Origin: Pseudomonadota bacterium
GTDB lineage: Bacteria; Pseudomonadota; Alphaproteobacteria; Caulobacterales; Caulobacteraceae
Length of the DNA stretch: 64,000 nt
Direction of reading: 5' to 3'
NCBI GenBank assembly: GCA_021808285.1
Contig: JAKBBV010000008.1
Coordinates: 1 to 64,000 of the forward strand
The notes below the pieces were generated by a model. The model did not search any database. It saw only the letters and a list, made by a program, of their open reading frames with translations, and was not told the origin of the DNA. The position numbers were made by a program, and so were the translations under genes. Of this stretch, positions 37,167-46,227 are shown piece by piece. The stretch's first letter is position 1. Each line of letters begins with the position of its first letter.

Positions 37167-38687
37167 TCAATCCGGGATCGGCGACAAGCCCAGACGCTCG
37201 AATTGAGTTTCAGGCGCCCCGATCCTCTGCAGGGCCCGAGCCAGTTCGAGCGCCGCCTTCGCTTCAGCCTCAGTTCCGGCCAGATTGGTCTCTTCCCCGG
37301 GATCAGCCTCCAGATCATAAAGCGCGGGGCCGGAAAAGCGTCGCGACGCCCAGAACGGAATGCGGTCGCCAGCCCTCCAGATCTGGTGCAACACGGGGGT
37401 CGGACTGCCGGGCATGCGTTCAAGCGTCGCACGATCGTCCGGCAGCGGCATTTCCTCGATTCGGCTGAGACGGTGGGTGGGCATGGTGGACCACCGATTA
37501 GAATAGACCGAAAGCGGAGCGTTGGCCGCCGCCGGCGCCCGAATGTATTTCGACCCTTTGCGGATCAAATGGACCTCGCGTCCCCAGACCCCGGCAAGGA
37601 CATGGGAGCGCACCTCCACCGCCTCGCCGCGGAGCAGGGGCAGAAGCGACACGCCGTGGATTTGCTGACGCACCCCGGTCACGCCGAACACCTCGGCAAG
37701 CGTCGCGAAGAGATCGACGCTGGTGGTCAGGGCGTCGGAGGTCCCGGGCTTCACGCCGGGCGCCGAGATCAAGAGAGGGATGCGGGCGATCGGCTCATAA
37801 AGCGGAGCGCCTGGTTTCCCCCAGATATCCCGCTCGCCAAGATAGTGGCCGTGGTCCGTACACAGAATGACCAGGGTGTCGTCCCAAAGCGCCTCGGCAT
37901 CCAACGCATCTAGGAGCCGTCCCAGCCAGTTGTCGATCATTGTAAGCTTGCCGCCATAGCTGGCGCGGATCTGCGCACCTTGGCGGGCGGTCAGCACGCC
38001 CCGCGCCTGACCGCCGACAACGTAAGGCGGCCAAATCAGGTGCGGACCTTCCCACTCCTTATCATACAGGGAGGCATAGGGCTCGGGCGTATCGAAAGGT
38101 TCGTGCGGGTCGAACTCATCGATCATCAAGAAAAAACGGCTGTGATGGCCTGCATTCTCCCCAATCCAGCGGGCGCCGGCGGCCAGGGTCCGGGGGCCGG
38201 GAAAGTCCGCTTCTCCCCGAAACCAGCCACGCGAATTATCATAAGGCATGTGACCCCGGCCAAAGCTCGGCGCACCGGCCCAGGATGGATCGGGCCGGGT
38301 CCTCCAGGCGTCTCCCTCGTGACCGCGCTGATAGTCCCAGGCTGTAAAGTCGACATGATAGTTCTCCCCACCAGTCTCGAAGAGATGGGGGTGGTCAGTG
38401 ATCAGTTGCGAAGTCACGCCCGCCGCACGCAGATGGGCGGTGATCGCATCCTCCCAGATCTCCACCGAACCCCAGGGTCGCCAGAGAAAGTCCAACGATC
38501 CGCAGAGGATATCGTGACGGGCCGGCATGCAGGGGAGCGAGCCGACATAGTGCTGGGTGAAGCGCGTTGATCGTGCGGCCAGGCGATCGATGTTGGGTGT
38601 GGCGAATTCGTGCGCGCCGTAACAACCGAGCATATGGCGATTGAGACTGTCGAGGAGGATCAGAACGACGTTTCGGACCGGCTTCAC
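37167..38687 (-). CDS. Sulfatase (formylglycine-dependent type I)
   Basis: A 506-residue member of the alkaline-phosphatase-like sulfatases. The metal-binding N-terminus is VVLILLDSLNRHMLGCYG, followed by FATPNIDRLAARSTRFTQHYVGSLPCMPAR. CMPAR fits the C-x-P-x-R motif whose Cys is converted to formylglycine. The second metal site is ILCTDHGHYLGERDIWGKPG. No signal peptide is apparent, so it would act in the cytosol. No formylglycine-generating enzyme or anaerobic maturase is visible in the window. A phosphonate or phosphodiester hydrolase of the same superfamily is an alternative. Confidence 0.88.
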   Translation of the reverse strand: MKPVRNVVLILLDSLNRHMLGCYGAHEFATPNIDRLAARSTRFTQHYVGSLPCMPARHDILCGSLDFLWRPWGSVEIWEDAITAHLRAAGVTSQLITDHPHLFETGGENYHVDFTAWDYQRGHEGDAWRTRPDPSWAGAPSFGRGHMPYDNSRGWFRGEADFPGPRTLAAGARWIGENAGHHSRFFLMIDEFDPHEPFDTPEPYASLYDKEWEGPHLIWPPYVVGGQARGVLTARQGAQIRASYGGKLTMIDNWLGRLLDALDAEALWDDTLVILCTDHGHYLGERDIWGKPGAPLYEPIARIPLLISAPGVKPGTSDALTTSVDLFATLAEVFGVTGVRQQIHGVSLLPLLRGEAVEVRSHVLAGVWGREVHLIRKGSKYIRAPAAANAPLSVYSNRWSTMPTHRLSRIEEMPLPDDRATLERMPGSPTPVLHQIWRAGDRIPFWASRRFSGPALYDLEADPGEETNLAGTEAEAKAALELARALQRIGAPETQFERLGLSPIPD

Positions 38688-38764
38688 CTACGGAGGCTCC
38701 TTGGCGAGATCATCGCGGCGCGGGAGGCGCCCCGTCTTCTCTCACAAAGGCGCGAGCCTGTCTG

Positions 38765-39733
38765 TCATGACCCTGCGAGGTCGACCTCCACACCGGCGCC
38801 GGACTCCACTGCGCGATCGAATACGAAGCGGGCGGCTGCGAGGTCTTCCGCGGCGTTGCCGAGCGACTTGAAGAGGGTGATGTCGGAGGGGTTTCGGCGC
38901 GGCGCAGTCCGGCCAGCGGCGACCTCGCCAATCTCACCGAGGATATGGCCCGCGCCAATGGCGCCCGAGGCCCTCGCCGCCAGGTACTCGCCCGCCTCGG
39001 CCTCGGCGGAGAGGCGAAGATCGACCACATACCGCGCGCGCCGAACCAGGGTCTCATCGACCTCCGCCGCATCCGGCGTGCAGGCCCCGACGGCGTTGAT
39101 ATGGGCCCCGGCCGAAACCCAGTCGCCCTTGAGAATGGGTGTGCGGGCGCCCGTGAGAGTGCAGATAATGTCAGCGTCGGCAACAGCCTCGGCCACGCTC
39201 GCGACCGCCTCCACGCCGTCATGGCGAGCGGCGAAGGCCTCGGCGTTCGCAGTGCGGCGGGACCAGACCCGGACCCTCCGCAGGGGCCTCACCCGGGCGA
39301 TCGCCTCGAGATGACTTGCCGCCTGTTCGCCCGAACCCAGCAGAGCCAGATCGCAGGCTGAGGGGCGCGCCAGGAGACGGGTCGCCAGAGCGCTGACGGC
39401 GGCGGTGCGTACAGCGGTGAGTGATGACGCCTCGAGAACAGCGAGCGGACGTCCGTCGTCAGCGTCGAACAGGGCCACCAGGCCAAGATGAGAGGACAGT
39501 CCACGCCTAGAATTGCCGGGAAAGAGGCTCAGAACCTTGACGCCAAAGCCCGCTTCCCCGAGTCCGCCCGGCATGACGCCCATGCGCCTGGCTTCTGGGC
39601 CGACCAGGCATGCGCTTCGCAACGGCGCCTGGGCGCGCCCCGCCGAAAGATCCTGTAGAACACCCTCCATCAGAGTGAGGGCCCGGTCAGGCGTCAAAAG
39701 GCGGCGGACCTCCACTGCGGATATGACTCTCAT
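38765..39733 (-). CDS. Ornithine cyclodeaminase / mu-crystallin family protein
   Basis: A 322-residue NAD(P)-binding protein. FGVKVLSLFPGNSRRGLSSHLGLVALFDADDGRPLAVLEASSLTAVRTAAVSALATRLLARP is the family hallmark. The Rossmann turn is LALLGSGEQAASHLEAI and DIICTLTGARTPIL follows. Members deaminate ornithine to proline or reduce imines of other amino acids; substrate is not clear here. It sits 21 bases downstream of kynureninase on the same strand, suggesting cotranscription and an amino-acid catabolic or synthetic role. Alanine dehydrogenase activity is another family option. Confidence 0.83.
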   Translation of the reverse strand: MRVISAVEVRRLLTPDRALTLMEGVLQDLSAGRAQAPLRSACLVGPEARRMGVMPGGLGEAGFGVKVLSLFPGNSRRGLSSHLGLVALFDADDGRPLAVLEASSLTAVRTAAVSALATRLLARPSACDLALLGSGEQAASHLEAIARVRPLRRVRVWSRRTANAEAFAARHDGVEAVASVAEAVADADIICTLTGARTPILKGDWVSAGAHINAVGACTPDAAEVDETLVRRARYVVDLRLSAEAEAGEYLAARASGAIGAGHILGEIGEVAAGRTAPRRNPSDITLFKSLGNAAEDLAAARFVFDRAVESGAGVEVDLAGS

Positions 39734-39754
39734 TTCAATTCGCCCCCCCTTGTC

Positions 39755-40996
39755 TCAGGTCACCCTTTGGCGGGTCGAATCATCGTCCTGAGCGAAGGCT
39801 CCGGTCTCAAGCACCTCGCGAAGGACCTCGACGGCATCCCAAACCTCCGTAAAGCCCAGATAGAGAGGAGTCAGTCCGAAGCGAATGACGTCAGGGGCGC
39901 GGAAATCGCCGATCACGCCGCGGGCGATCAGGGCCCGCATCAGGCCGTAGCCTTGCGGGTGTGTGAAGGCGACGTGAGAGCCACGCCCCTCGCGACGCTC
40001 GCTCGTGGTCAAGGTCAGGCCATGACCTGCGCAGCGGGTCTGAATTAAACGAATAAGCACATCGACGAGGTCCTGCGCCTTGGCGGCGACCACCGCCATG
40101 TCCACCTCCGCGAAGACGTCAAGGGCCGCGTCGAGCGCCGAGAGGGCCAGGACCGGCGGGGTGCCGGAGAGAAGGCGCGCGACCCCGGGCGCCGGAGAGA
40201 AGGCGTCGACGAAGGCAAACGGCTCGGCATGACCCATCCAGCCCCAGATCGGTTGTTCCAACAGCCCATGATGGCGACTTGCTGCAAAGGCGAATGACGG
40301 GGCCCCCGGACCTCCATTGAGATATTTGTAGCCGCAACCGACGGCGAAATCAGCCCTGGCCCCAGCAAGGTCAATCTCTAGCGCCCCAGCGCTATGGCTA
40401 AGGTCCCAAAGAGTCAGTGCGCCGACGGCCTGCGCCTTCTGCGTCAATTGTGTCAGCGGCCAGAGCGCGGCGGTTTTGTAGTGGGAGTGTGTCAGCGCCA
40501 GCAGGGCGACCTGATCGTCGAGGCCTTCCAGGATCTTGTCCCGGGCCAGGACTCGCAGGTCCAGCCTGCCCGCCGACGCCTGGACCAGCCCCTGAAGGAC
40601 ATAAAGGTCAGTGGGAAAATTGCCGGCCTCAGTGAGGATGACGCGCCGATCCGGCCGAAGGGCCAGGGCTCCACAAGCAAGCTTGAACAGATTGACGGTC
40701 GTGGAATCGGCGACGACGATCTCATCTGGCGAGGCGCCGATCAGGGGGGCGATCTTGGCCGCCACCCTCTGAGGCAGGCCGATCCAGTCATGGACGTTCC
40801 AGCCCCGCACCAAGCTTCTGCCCCATTCATGCTCGACCGTGTGGGTAATCCGCGCCCGCGTCATTCCGGTGGGAGGCCCAAGGGAGTTCCCATCCAGATA
40901 GATCACGCCGGGAGGCAGGCTGAAGGCGTTGCGCGCAGTCCTCAGCGGATCACAGGCGTCGCGCTCTGCCATGTCGCGGCGGGATAAGGGCATCAT
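39755..40996 (-). CDS. kynU: Kynureninase
   Basis: A 413-residue PLP enzyme that cleaves kynurenine to anthranilate and alanine. Diagnostic features are IYLDGNSLGPPTGMTRARI near the N-terminus, RVILTEAGNFPTDLYVLQG, LTHSHYKTAALWPL, LWDLSHSAGALEIDL (the PLP-contact Asp) and GCGYKYLNGGPGAPSFAF, whose Lys (about residue 226) binds PLP. No tryptophan 2,3-dioxygenase or formamidase is nearby. The ornithine-cyclodeaminase-like gene follows 21 bases later. The start is ATG 40996 or the next codon. Confidence 0.94.
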   Translation of the reverse strand: MMPLSRRDMAERDACDPLRTARNAFSLPPGVIYLDGNSLGPPTGMTRARITHTVEHEWGRSLVRGWNVHDWIGLPQRVAAKIAPLIGASPDEIVVADSTTVNLFKLACGALALRPDRRVILTEAGNFPTDLYVLQGLVQASAGRLDLRVLARDKILEGLDDQVALLALTHSHYKTAALWPLTQLTQKAQAVGALTLWDLSHSAGALEIDLAGARADFAVGCGYKYLNGGPGAPSFAFAASRHHGLLEQPIWGWMGHAEPFAFVDAFSPAPGVARLLSGTPPVLALSALDAALDVFAEVDMAVVAAKAQDLVDVLIRLIQTRCAGHGLTLTTSERREGRGSHVAFTHPQGYGLMRALIARGVIGDFRAPDVIRFGLTPLYLGFTEVWDAVEVLREVLETGAFAQDDDSTRQRVT

Positions 40997-41289
40997 GAGC
41001 CGCGTTTAGCGTCTTTTCGCATCAGATGCGCGTTTCCTAGGCGACGCAAGTGGCGCTTTTTTAGACAAGTCACGGAAACTTCATCCTTGCCCGCCGGCTC
41101 GTGCAGACCAAAGCGACCGAGGCATGCGTCCATACCCTTAGAGCAGGCGGCGGCAAGCCGTGGGGGTTTTGTGTGTTTCGGGATGTTGGTGAGTCGGTCG
41201 AAGGAGGCGCCGACGCTTTACCGGGCGCAGACTCTCTTTAATCAGATCAGGCCCAGGGCTGTTCCTGGAGTCTTGACGGGAGTTTGGTG

Positions 41290-41790
41290 ATGATTTCGCG
41301 TTTGGAGCTTCGTAGTCTTTCCCTCGGTGTGGCGCTGCTTTCCGCCATCGCTGTTCCCGCCGCGCCCTTTGCCGCCCTAGCGGCGCCTCAAATAGTCCGT
41401 AGCGGCCCGGCGGACTTTCCGATCTCCGGGGTTGTCGTGGTGAAGGACGCTGGAGGCGTCGACATCGCCTATGCCAGCGGCGTCCCCGGGCCCGCGACGG
41501 CCGGAGACACCAAGGCCCAGACCGTGGCTTCCCTGACCCGACTTCTTGAGGGTCTCAAAGCCCAGGGTTTCGGCGCCGGCGATATCGTCATGATGCGCAT
41601 CTATCTCGTCGGCGACCCGGCCCAGGGCGGCAAGATGGACTTCGCCGGCATGATGGCCGGCTACAAGCAGTTCTTCGGCACGGCCGATCAGCCCAACAAA
41701 CCTTCCCGGACGACGGTGCAGGTGGCCGGTCTGGCCTCGCCCGGCTCCCTCGTGGAGATCGAGGCCCAAGCGGTGAAACCTCACCGCTGA
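41290..41790 (+). CDS. Exported RidA-like (YjgF/UK114) protein
   Basis: A 166-residue RidA-superfamily protein with a clear signal peptide (LRSLSLGVALLSAIAVPAAPFAALA). The domain includes IAYASGVPGPA, QTVASLTRLLEGLKAQGFGAGDIVMMRIYLVGD and PSRTTVQVAGLASPGSLVEIEAQAV. True RidA is cytosolic, destroys reactive enamine/imine intermediates and has an Arg in the position read here as VEIEAQAV. The Arg is not evident and the protein is exported, so it is probably not a standard deaminase. The start is ATG 41290 with GGGAG seven bases upstream. The TonB receptor begins 121 bases later on the same strand. The 290 bases before it contain no convincing gene. Confidence 0.87.
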   Translation: MISRLELRSLSLGVALLSAIAVPAAPFAALAAPQIVRSGPADFPISGVVVVKDAGGVDIAYASGVPGPATAGDTKAQTVASLTRLLEGLKAQGFGAGDIVMMRIYLVGDPAQGGKMDFAGMMAGYKQFFGTADQPNKPSRTTVQVAGLASPGSLVEIEAQAVKPHR

Positions 41791-41911
41791 ACCGAGGGCG
41801 TTCAACAGTTCGCGTAAACGAGACACGGGAATACCCGGTCCTCGTCAGTCTCAACGGGGGGGACGTTTTCAGTGAAGAGGTGCGTAACGATTCAACAAGG
41901 AGTTAAGGGGA

Positions 41912-44434
41912 ATGACACGGCTTTTTGCGAGCGCCAGCGTACTCGCCATCTTGGCTTCCACCGGGGCCGCCAACGCCTCTGACGCCGCCGCCGCCGCGGC
42001 GGCTGCTACGGCCCCCTCGAGCGTGGAGGAGGTGATCGTCACGGGCACTCGAGAAACCGGCATAAAGGCCGCCGACAGCGCCGCCCCGATCGAGCTCGTT
42101 GGCCACGGCGAACTTCTGCGCACTGGAACGCCCGACCTCGCCAGCTCCCTTACCGTCGCAGTTCCTTCCCTGAACATCGACACCCAAGGCGGCGACGCCG
42201 CGGGCGTCCAGATTCTGGCCGCGCTTCGCGGCCTGAGCCCTAACGACACTCTGGTGCTCGTCGACGGCAAGCGCCGCCACCCGACGTCGAACCTCGCTGT
42301 GGATGGCGGGAGTCCCTATTCGGGTTCCGCAACAACCGATCTGTCGTTCATCCCGCTCGACGCCATCGACCACGTGGAAGTGCTGACCGACGGCGCAGCG
42401 GCGCAGTACGGAACCGACGCCATCGCCGGGGTGGTGAACATCATCCTCAAGAAGGGCGCAAGCGGCGGCACGCTGGATGTGACCGGCGGCCAGTACGACA
42501 GCGGTCAGGGCGACACCGCTGACATCTCCCTCAACCACGGGTTCAATCTGGGCGACAAGGGCTTTGTCAACGTCACGCTGGAGGAGCGGTACCACGACTA
42601 CAGCACCCTGGGTATCGGCGATCGGCGGGTGACCAACCCGGATGGACAGCTTCTACCGGGCCTCTCCTTCCCAAACTCCAACGCCGGGGGCAATCCGCTC
42701 TTCCCCTACATGAACCGCCTAAACGGCGACCCCCAGTACAATATTTACAACGCCTTGGTGAATGCAGGTTACCAGATCGCACCGAACGTTGAATTCTACA
42801 CGTTCGCCACGTTCGGATATCAGGAATCTCAGCACTATGAGAACTATCGTCTACCGAGCAAAGTCTCGGGCGTGACGTCCACTGGGCAGACGGTTTATCC
42901 GTTGCCATTCGGCTTCTCGCCGCGCGAAAAATATGACGAGACCGATTATTCGGTCACCGCCGGCCTGCGCGGTGATCTTTCAGGCTGGAACTGGGATTTC
43001 TCAACCACCTATGGCGGCAACCGCACCAGCGTCTATGTGCCGGGCTCGGCCAATGCGCAGTTGTTCCCAGTGCTTCAGGCCCAGTCGGCGACGCCGCTCA
43101 CAGCGGAACAGACCTTCTACAATGGCCAATTCAACGCCACCGAATGGACCAACAATTTCGACTTCAATCGAGATTTTAATCTTGGCTTGGCGACGCCGCT
43201 CAACGTCGCATTCGGTCTGGAAACGCGGCGAGACACCTATTCAATCGGCGCCGGCGAGCCGGCCTCCTATTATGGCGCAGGCGCCCAGTCCTTTGACGGT
43301 TACACGCCGCTCGACCAGGGGAATTTCTCGCGCACCAACCTTGGCGCCTACGTCGACTTCGCCGCCGACCCGATCAAGCACCTCCATGTCGACCTTGCCG
43401 GTCGGTTCGAACACTACAGCGACTTTGGCGACACCGAGATTGGCAAGGTCACCGCACGCTACGACTTCACCCCGCAGTTCGCCATGCGGACAACGATCAG
43501 CACCGGGTTCCGCGCCCCGACCTTGGCGGAAGAATACTACTCAGGCACCAACGTGTCGCCGACCTCGGCGGAGGTTCAACTGCCGCCGAACTCAGCCGCG
43601 GCCGCCGTGGCCGGCTTCGGTCCGCTTAAGCCGGAGCTCTCGCACAACTACAGCGTCGGGTTCGTCATGCACCCGACGGAGAACCTCGAAATCACCGCCG
43701 ATCTCTATCATATCATCCTACGCGACCGGATCCTGACCACCGGGTTCATCTACGGCACCTGCTGTTCAGCAGGCAGCGCCTCAGTCATCTCCCAAGCGGT
43801 GCTCAACGCCATCGCCGCCCGAGGCGTCAACCTGGACTCCGGACTCAGCTACACCGGCATCTCGCTGTTCACCAACAGCGCCAACACCGTGACCAATGGC
43901 GCGGAAATCACCGCCAATTACTCGACCGATTTTGGCGACGCTGGGCATGTGGACTGGTCGGCCGGCTTCAACTGGAACAAGACCCATATCACCCAATTGA
44001 ACAGCCTTCCGGGGATCGACCAGAACATTCCATTTGGTCAGGTCGCGGAGCAGAGCCAGCAAGCGGCAAGCGCCCTAACCACAGGCACGCCCCGGGACAA
44101 GCTGATCCTTCAGGCGTACTGGACCAAGGACAAGTGGTCGGTGAACCTTCGCGGCACAGTGTGGGGCTCGTCGGGTGAATATACGGCGACCTCGAATCCC
44201 GTGTTCTTGTCGACGCCCACGGTGCTTCTGGTCGACCTCGACATCGGCTACAAGATCACCTCGTGGCTTAAGATCGATATTGGCGCCAATAACCTTCTCA
44301 ACACGCAGCCGCCCACGGTGCCCATCGTCAATGGCCGACCGGTGGATGGGGCCCTCGTCTATAACGTGCCCATTGGATCGGCCTGGAATCCGAATGGCGG
44401 CTACTATTACGGGCGCTTCACGGTCAGTTTCTGA
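41912..44434 (+). CDS. TonB-dependent outer-membrane receptor
   Basis: An 840-residue receptor. Its signal peptide (LFASASVLAILASTGAANA) is followed by an Ala-rich linker and the TonB box/early plug VEEVIVTGTRETG. The plug has LRGLSPNDTLVLVDGKRRHPTSNL and IDHVEVLTDGAAAQYGTDAIAGVVNIILKKG. The barrel includes RAPTLAEEYYSGTNVSPTS and ends GRFTVSF with a terminal Phe. AAGGAG and a second AAGGGG precede the ATG. It shares a strand with the exported RidA-like protein and could be cotranscribed. Substrate unknown. A strong hairpin follows the gene. Confidence 0.94.
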   Translation: MTRLFASASVLAILASTGAANASDAAAAAAAATAPSSVEEVIVTGTRETGIKAADSAAPIELVGHGELLRTGTPDLASSLTVAVPSLNIDTQGGDAAGVQILAALRGLSPNDTLVLVDGKRRHPTSNLAVDGGSPYSGSATTDLSFIPLDAIDHVEVLTDGAAAQYGTDAIAGVVNIILKKGASGGTLDVTGGQYDSGQGDTADISLNHGFNLGDKGFVNVTLEERYHDYSTLGIGDRRVTNPDGQLLPGLSFPNSNAGGNPLFPYMNRLNGDPQYNIYNALVNAGYQIAPNVEFYTFATFGYQESQHYENYRLPSKVSGVTSTGQTVYPLPFGFSPREKYDETDYSVTAGLRGDLSGWNWDFSTTYGGNRTSVYVPGSANAQLFPVLQAQSATPLTAEQTFYNGQFNATEWTNNFDFNRDFNLGLATPLNVAFGLETRRDTYSIGAGEPASYYGAGAQSFDGYTPLDQGNFSRTNLGAYVDFAADPIKHLHVDLAGRFEHYSDFGDTEIGKVTARYDFTPQFAMRTTISTGFRAPTLAEEYYSGTNVSPTSAEVQLPPNSAAAAVAGFGPLKPELSHNYSVGFVMHPTENLEITADLYHIILRDRILTTGFIYGTCCSAGSASVISQAVLNAIAARGVNLDSGLSYTGISLFTNSANTVTNGAEITANYSTDFGDAGHVDWSAGFNWNKTHITQLNSLPGIDQNIPFGQVAEQSQQAASALTTGTPRDKLILQAYWTKDKWSVNLRGTVWGSSGEYTATSNPVFLSTPTVLLVDLDIGYKITSWLKIDIGANNLLNTQPPTVPIVNGRPVDGALVYNVPIGSAWNPNGGYYYGRFTVSF

Positions 44435-44450
44435 ACTCCAGGGCCTTCTC

Positions 44451-44483
44451 AAGCCCCCTCCTCGAGACTTCGAGGAGGGGCTT
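44451..44483. terminator. Strong hairpin terminator between convergent receptor and epimerase genes
   Basis: The stem AAGCCCCCTCCTCGA / TCGAGGAGGGGCTT pairs over 14 bp with one unpaired C and a GACT loop. It lies 16 bases after the receptor stop and 36 before the end of the convergent epimerase. No U-tract of length follows on either strand, so it may act as a bidirectional terminator or transcript stabiliser. Confidence 0.7.
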
Positions 44484-44519
44484 ACATTCCCATGTGGCCG
44501 AGAGCTCAGACGTCGAGGC

Positions 44520-45524
44520 CTATCGGCTTCGGCCCGGGAACTCTGCGGACAGAGTCCGATCCAATCCTTCTGTGAGAGTCAGCGGGGGGCGAAAACCGGT
44601 CTCGGCCAAGGTCGCCGCGGCGAATTGAGTCGTCGCGCAGAATTTCTCGACGCGTATTCGACTGAAAGGCAGGGGCCGACGCAGTAAAGCCGCGACGACA
44701 TCGGCCGCCAGTCCCATCGCCAGGCCGACAGTCTTGGGGATGCGAAGGTAACCCTCAGGGGAACGCCCCAAGGCTCGACGAGCCTCGGCGGCGAGCGACC
44801 GCATGTCGAGGTCAGGTTTGTCGACATAGTTGTAAACCCGCACGCCGCCTTGCAGTCGGCCGGCATGGGTAAGGAAAGCCGCGACATTGTCCACGTAGGC
44901 CATTGATTTCACGTTCCGGCCCGAACCGATCATCGCGAAGCGCCCAGCGGCGATCTGTGACAGCAGCAGGTGCACATTTCCTCGATTGCCCGGACCAAAA
45001 ACCACAGTGGGCCGAACGATAATCAGGGTGCGGTCGGCTTCTGCCGCGGCCCATGCCCGATAGACCTCCTCCGCTAGAGCCTTCGTCCGCCCATAATCGT
45101 TGAACGGGGCGATGGCCCCGGTCTCATCGGTGTTGGGGGGGGCAAAACCATAGACGGCGACAGAGCTCGTGAAGACAAGGCGCCTTGCGCCTACCGCATC
45201 GGCCAGCCGACACACCTGACGAGCGCCCTCGACATTCACCTCGTCATAGAGCGAGACCGGCCGGACATCGTCGCGATGCACGGCGGCGAGGTTGAAGACC
45301 ACGTCAAAGCTCCGCCGGGCATGGGGACAGCTGTGCAGATCGGGACTGGTGATGTCACAGCGAACATGGTCACCGCTCTCGGGATGCGGTTCCTTGTCGA
45401 GGGTCGCGACATTGGCGGCGCCGTCGCGGGCGACGAGCTGCCGGGTCAGGTGCGACCCGATGAAGCCCGCAGAGCCGATGACTAGGCTTCTGCCGGCCTG
45501 CGACAAGGTTTCAGGGGCAGGCAT
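44520..45524 (-). CDS. NAD-dependent epimerase/dehydratase, nucleotide-sugar type
   Basis: A 334-residue extended SDR. SLVIGSAGFIGSHLTRQL is the NAD-binding turn (G-x2-G-x2-G), VVFNLAAVHRDD follows, and FTSSVAVYGFAP with YGRTKALAEEVY gives the Ser and Tyr-x3-Lys catalytic set. VRPTVVFGPGNRGNVHLLL and GSGRNVKSMAYVDNVA fit nucleotide-sugar-modifying members (UDP-glucose 4-epimerase-like). It overlaps the end of the glycosyltransferase remnant by 14 bases, suggesting a former surface-polysaccharide unit. Substrate not known. Confidence 0.88.
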   Translation of the reverse strand: MPAPETLSQAGRSLVIGSAGFIGSHLTRQLVARDGAANVATLDKEPHPESGDHVRCDITSPDLHSCPHARRSFDVVFNLAAVHRDDVRPVSLYDEVNVEGARQVCRLADAVGARRLVFTSSVAVYGFAPPNTDETGAIAPFNDYGRTKALAEEVYRAWAAAEADRTLIIVRPTVVFGPGNRGNVHLLLSQIAAGRFAMIGSGRNVKSMAYVDNVAAFLTHAGRLQGGVRVYNYVDKPDLDMRSLAAEARRALGRSPEGYLRIPKTVGLAMGLAADVVAALLRRPLPFSRIRVEKFCATTQFAAATLAETGFRPPLTLTEGLDRTLSAEFPGRSR

Positions 45525-46227
45525 GATCGGCGAACTCCTCTCGGACGCGCTCGCTCTGCCGCGATAGCTGTGTCCGCTCGTAGTTGATACGTCTCACAAC
45601 GAAAGGGGTGGCGCTCCAGCTCGCAACTGCGGCCAGTCCAAACCGTCTATACGGGAGGTTGTCGAGACCGAAATGGCGCAAACAGGCGCGCAGATTCCCG
45701 TTCCAGTTGACCGCGTTCCGATCCGTCGCCTCCTGCCGATAGATGACCAGCGCCTCATTTGGGTTGGCGAACCGCACCCCTCGAAAGACCCCCGCGAAAT
45801 CCACCGCCCGCAGCGCGCAACCCAAGTCCCCTATCTCTAGGCGCTTCCCCAGGAACTCCACCTGGCGCTCCAGCCGGCATGGCGCTTGGAGGTCATCCCC
45901 GTCTGCTCGGGCGATATGGACGCCCTGGGCAAGCGATGGGCCAAAGGTCAAGGCCCCTCGCTGGCAAAGCCGCTGCGGCCGCTTGTGGTTGCGGGGTCGC
46001 GCGCCCTCACGGTAAAGGCTTTCGCAGGCCTGGGCCATGTCAGGGTCGATGCTATCGCCGATGACCGGGTCCTCAGAGTCCGCGGAGGTCTGCGACACGA
46101 CCGAAGAGGGGCTCGCCCTCAGCGCGGGGGGCGGCTCATTGAAGGTGGGAAAGAGCAGACAAACGAGCGGGCGCTCGCCCGCCGCCGACAGTGGGGAAGG
46201 CATGGCTCTACGGCTCACTTCCCCCAC
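45511..46227 (-). pseudogene. Decaying family-2 glycosyltransferase
   Basis: An open frame of 238 residues with eroded GT2 landmarks. LVCLLFPTFNEPPPALR resembles the GT-A start and VVSQTSADSEDPVIGDSID stands where SQTF-D-E-VVVDDGS is expected. HIARADGDDLQAPCRLERQVEFLG matches the IARMDADD...RLEKQV-FL region, with DGD for DAD. GCALRAVDFAGVFRGVRFANPNEALVI follows. The acceptor half then seems largely missing; family members usually exceed 300 residues. It overlaps the upstream hydrolase by 13 bases and the downstream epimerase by 14. It may be a very divergent functional enzyme, but loss looks more likely. Confidence 0.5.

Noticed and set aside
41087-41290. 67-residue plus-strand ORF before the RidA-like gene
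   Set aside because: No ribosome site, no recognisable domain, and it overlaps the real start region. More likely leader or promoter DNA.
44451-44483. Hairpin as an attachment site or mobile-element end
   Set aside because: No integrase, transposase or duplicated target is nearby. Position between two convergent genes favours a terminator.
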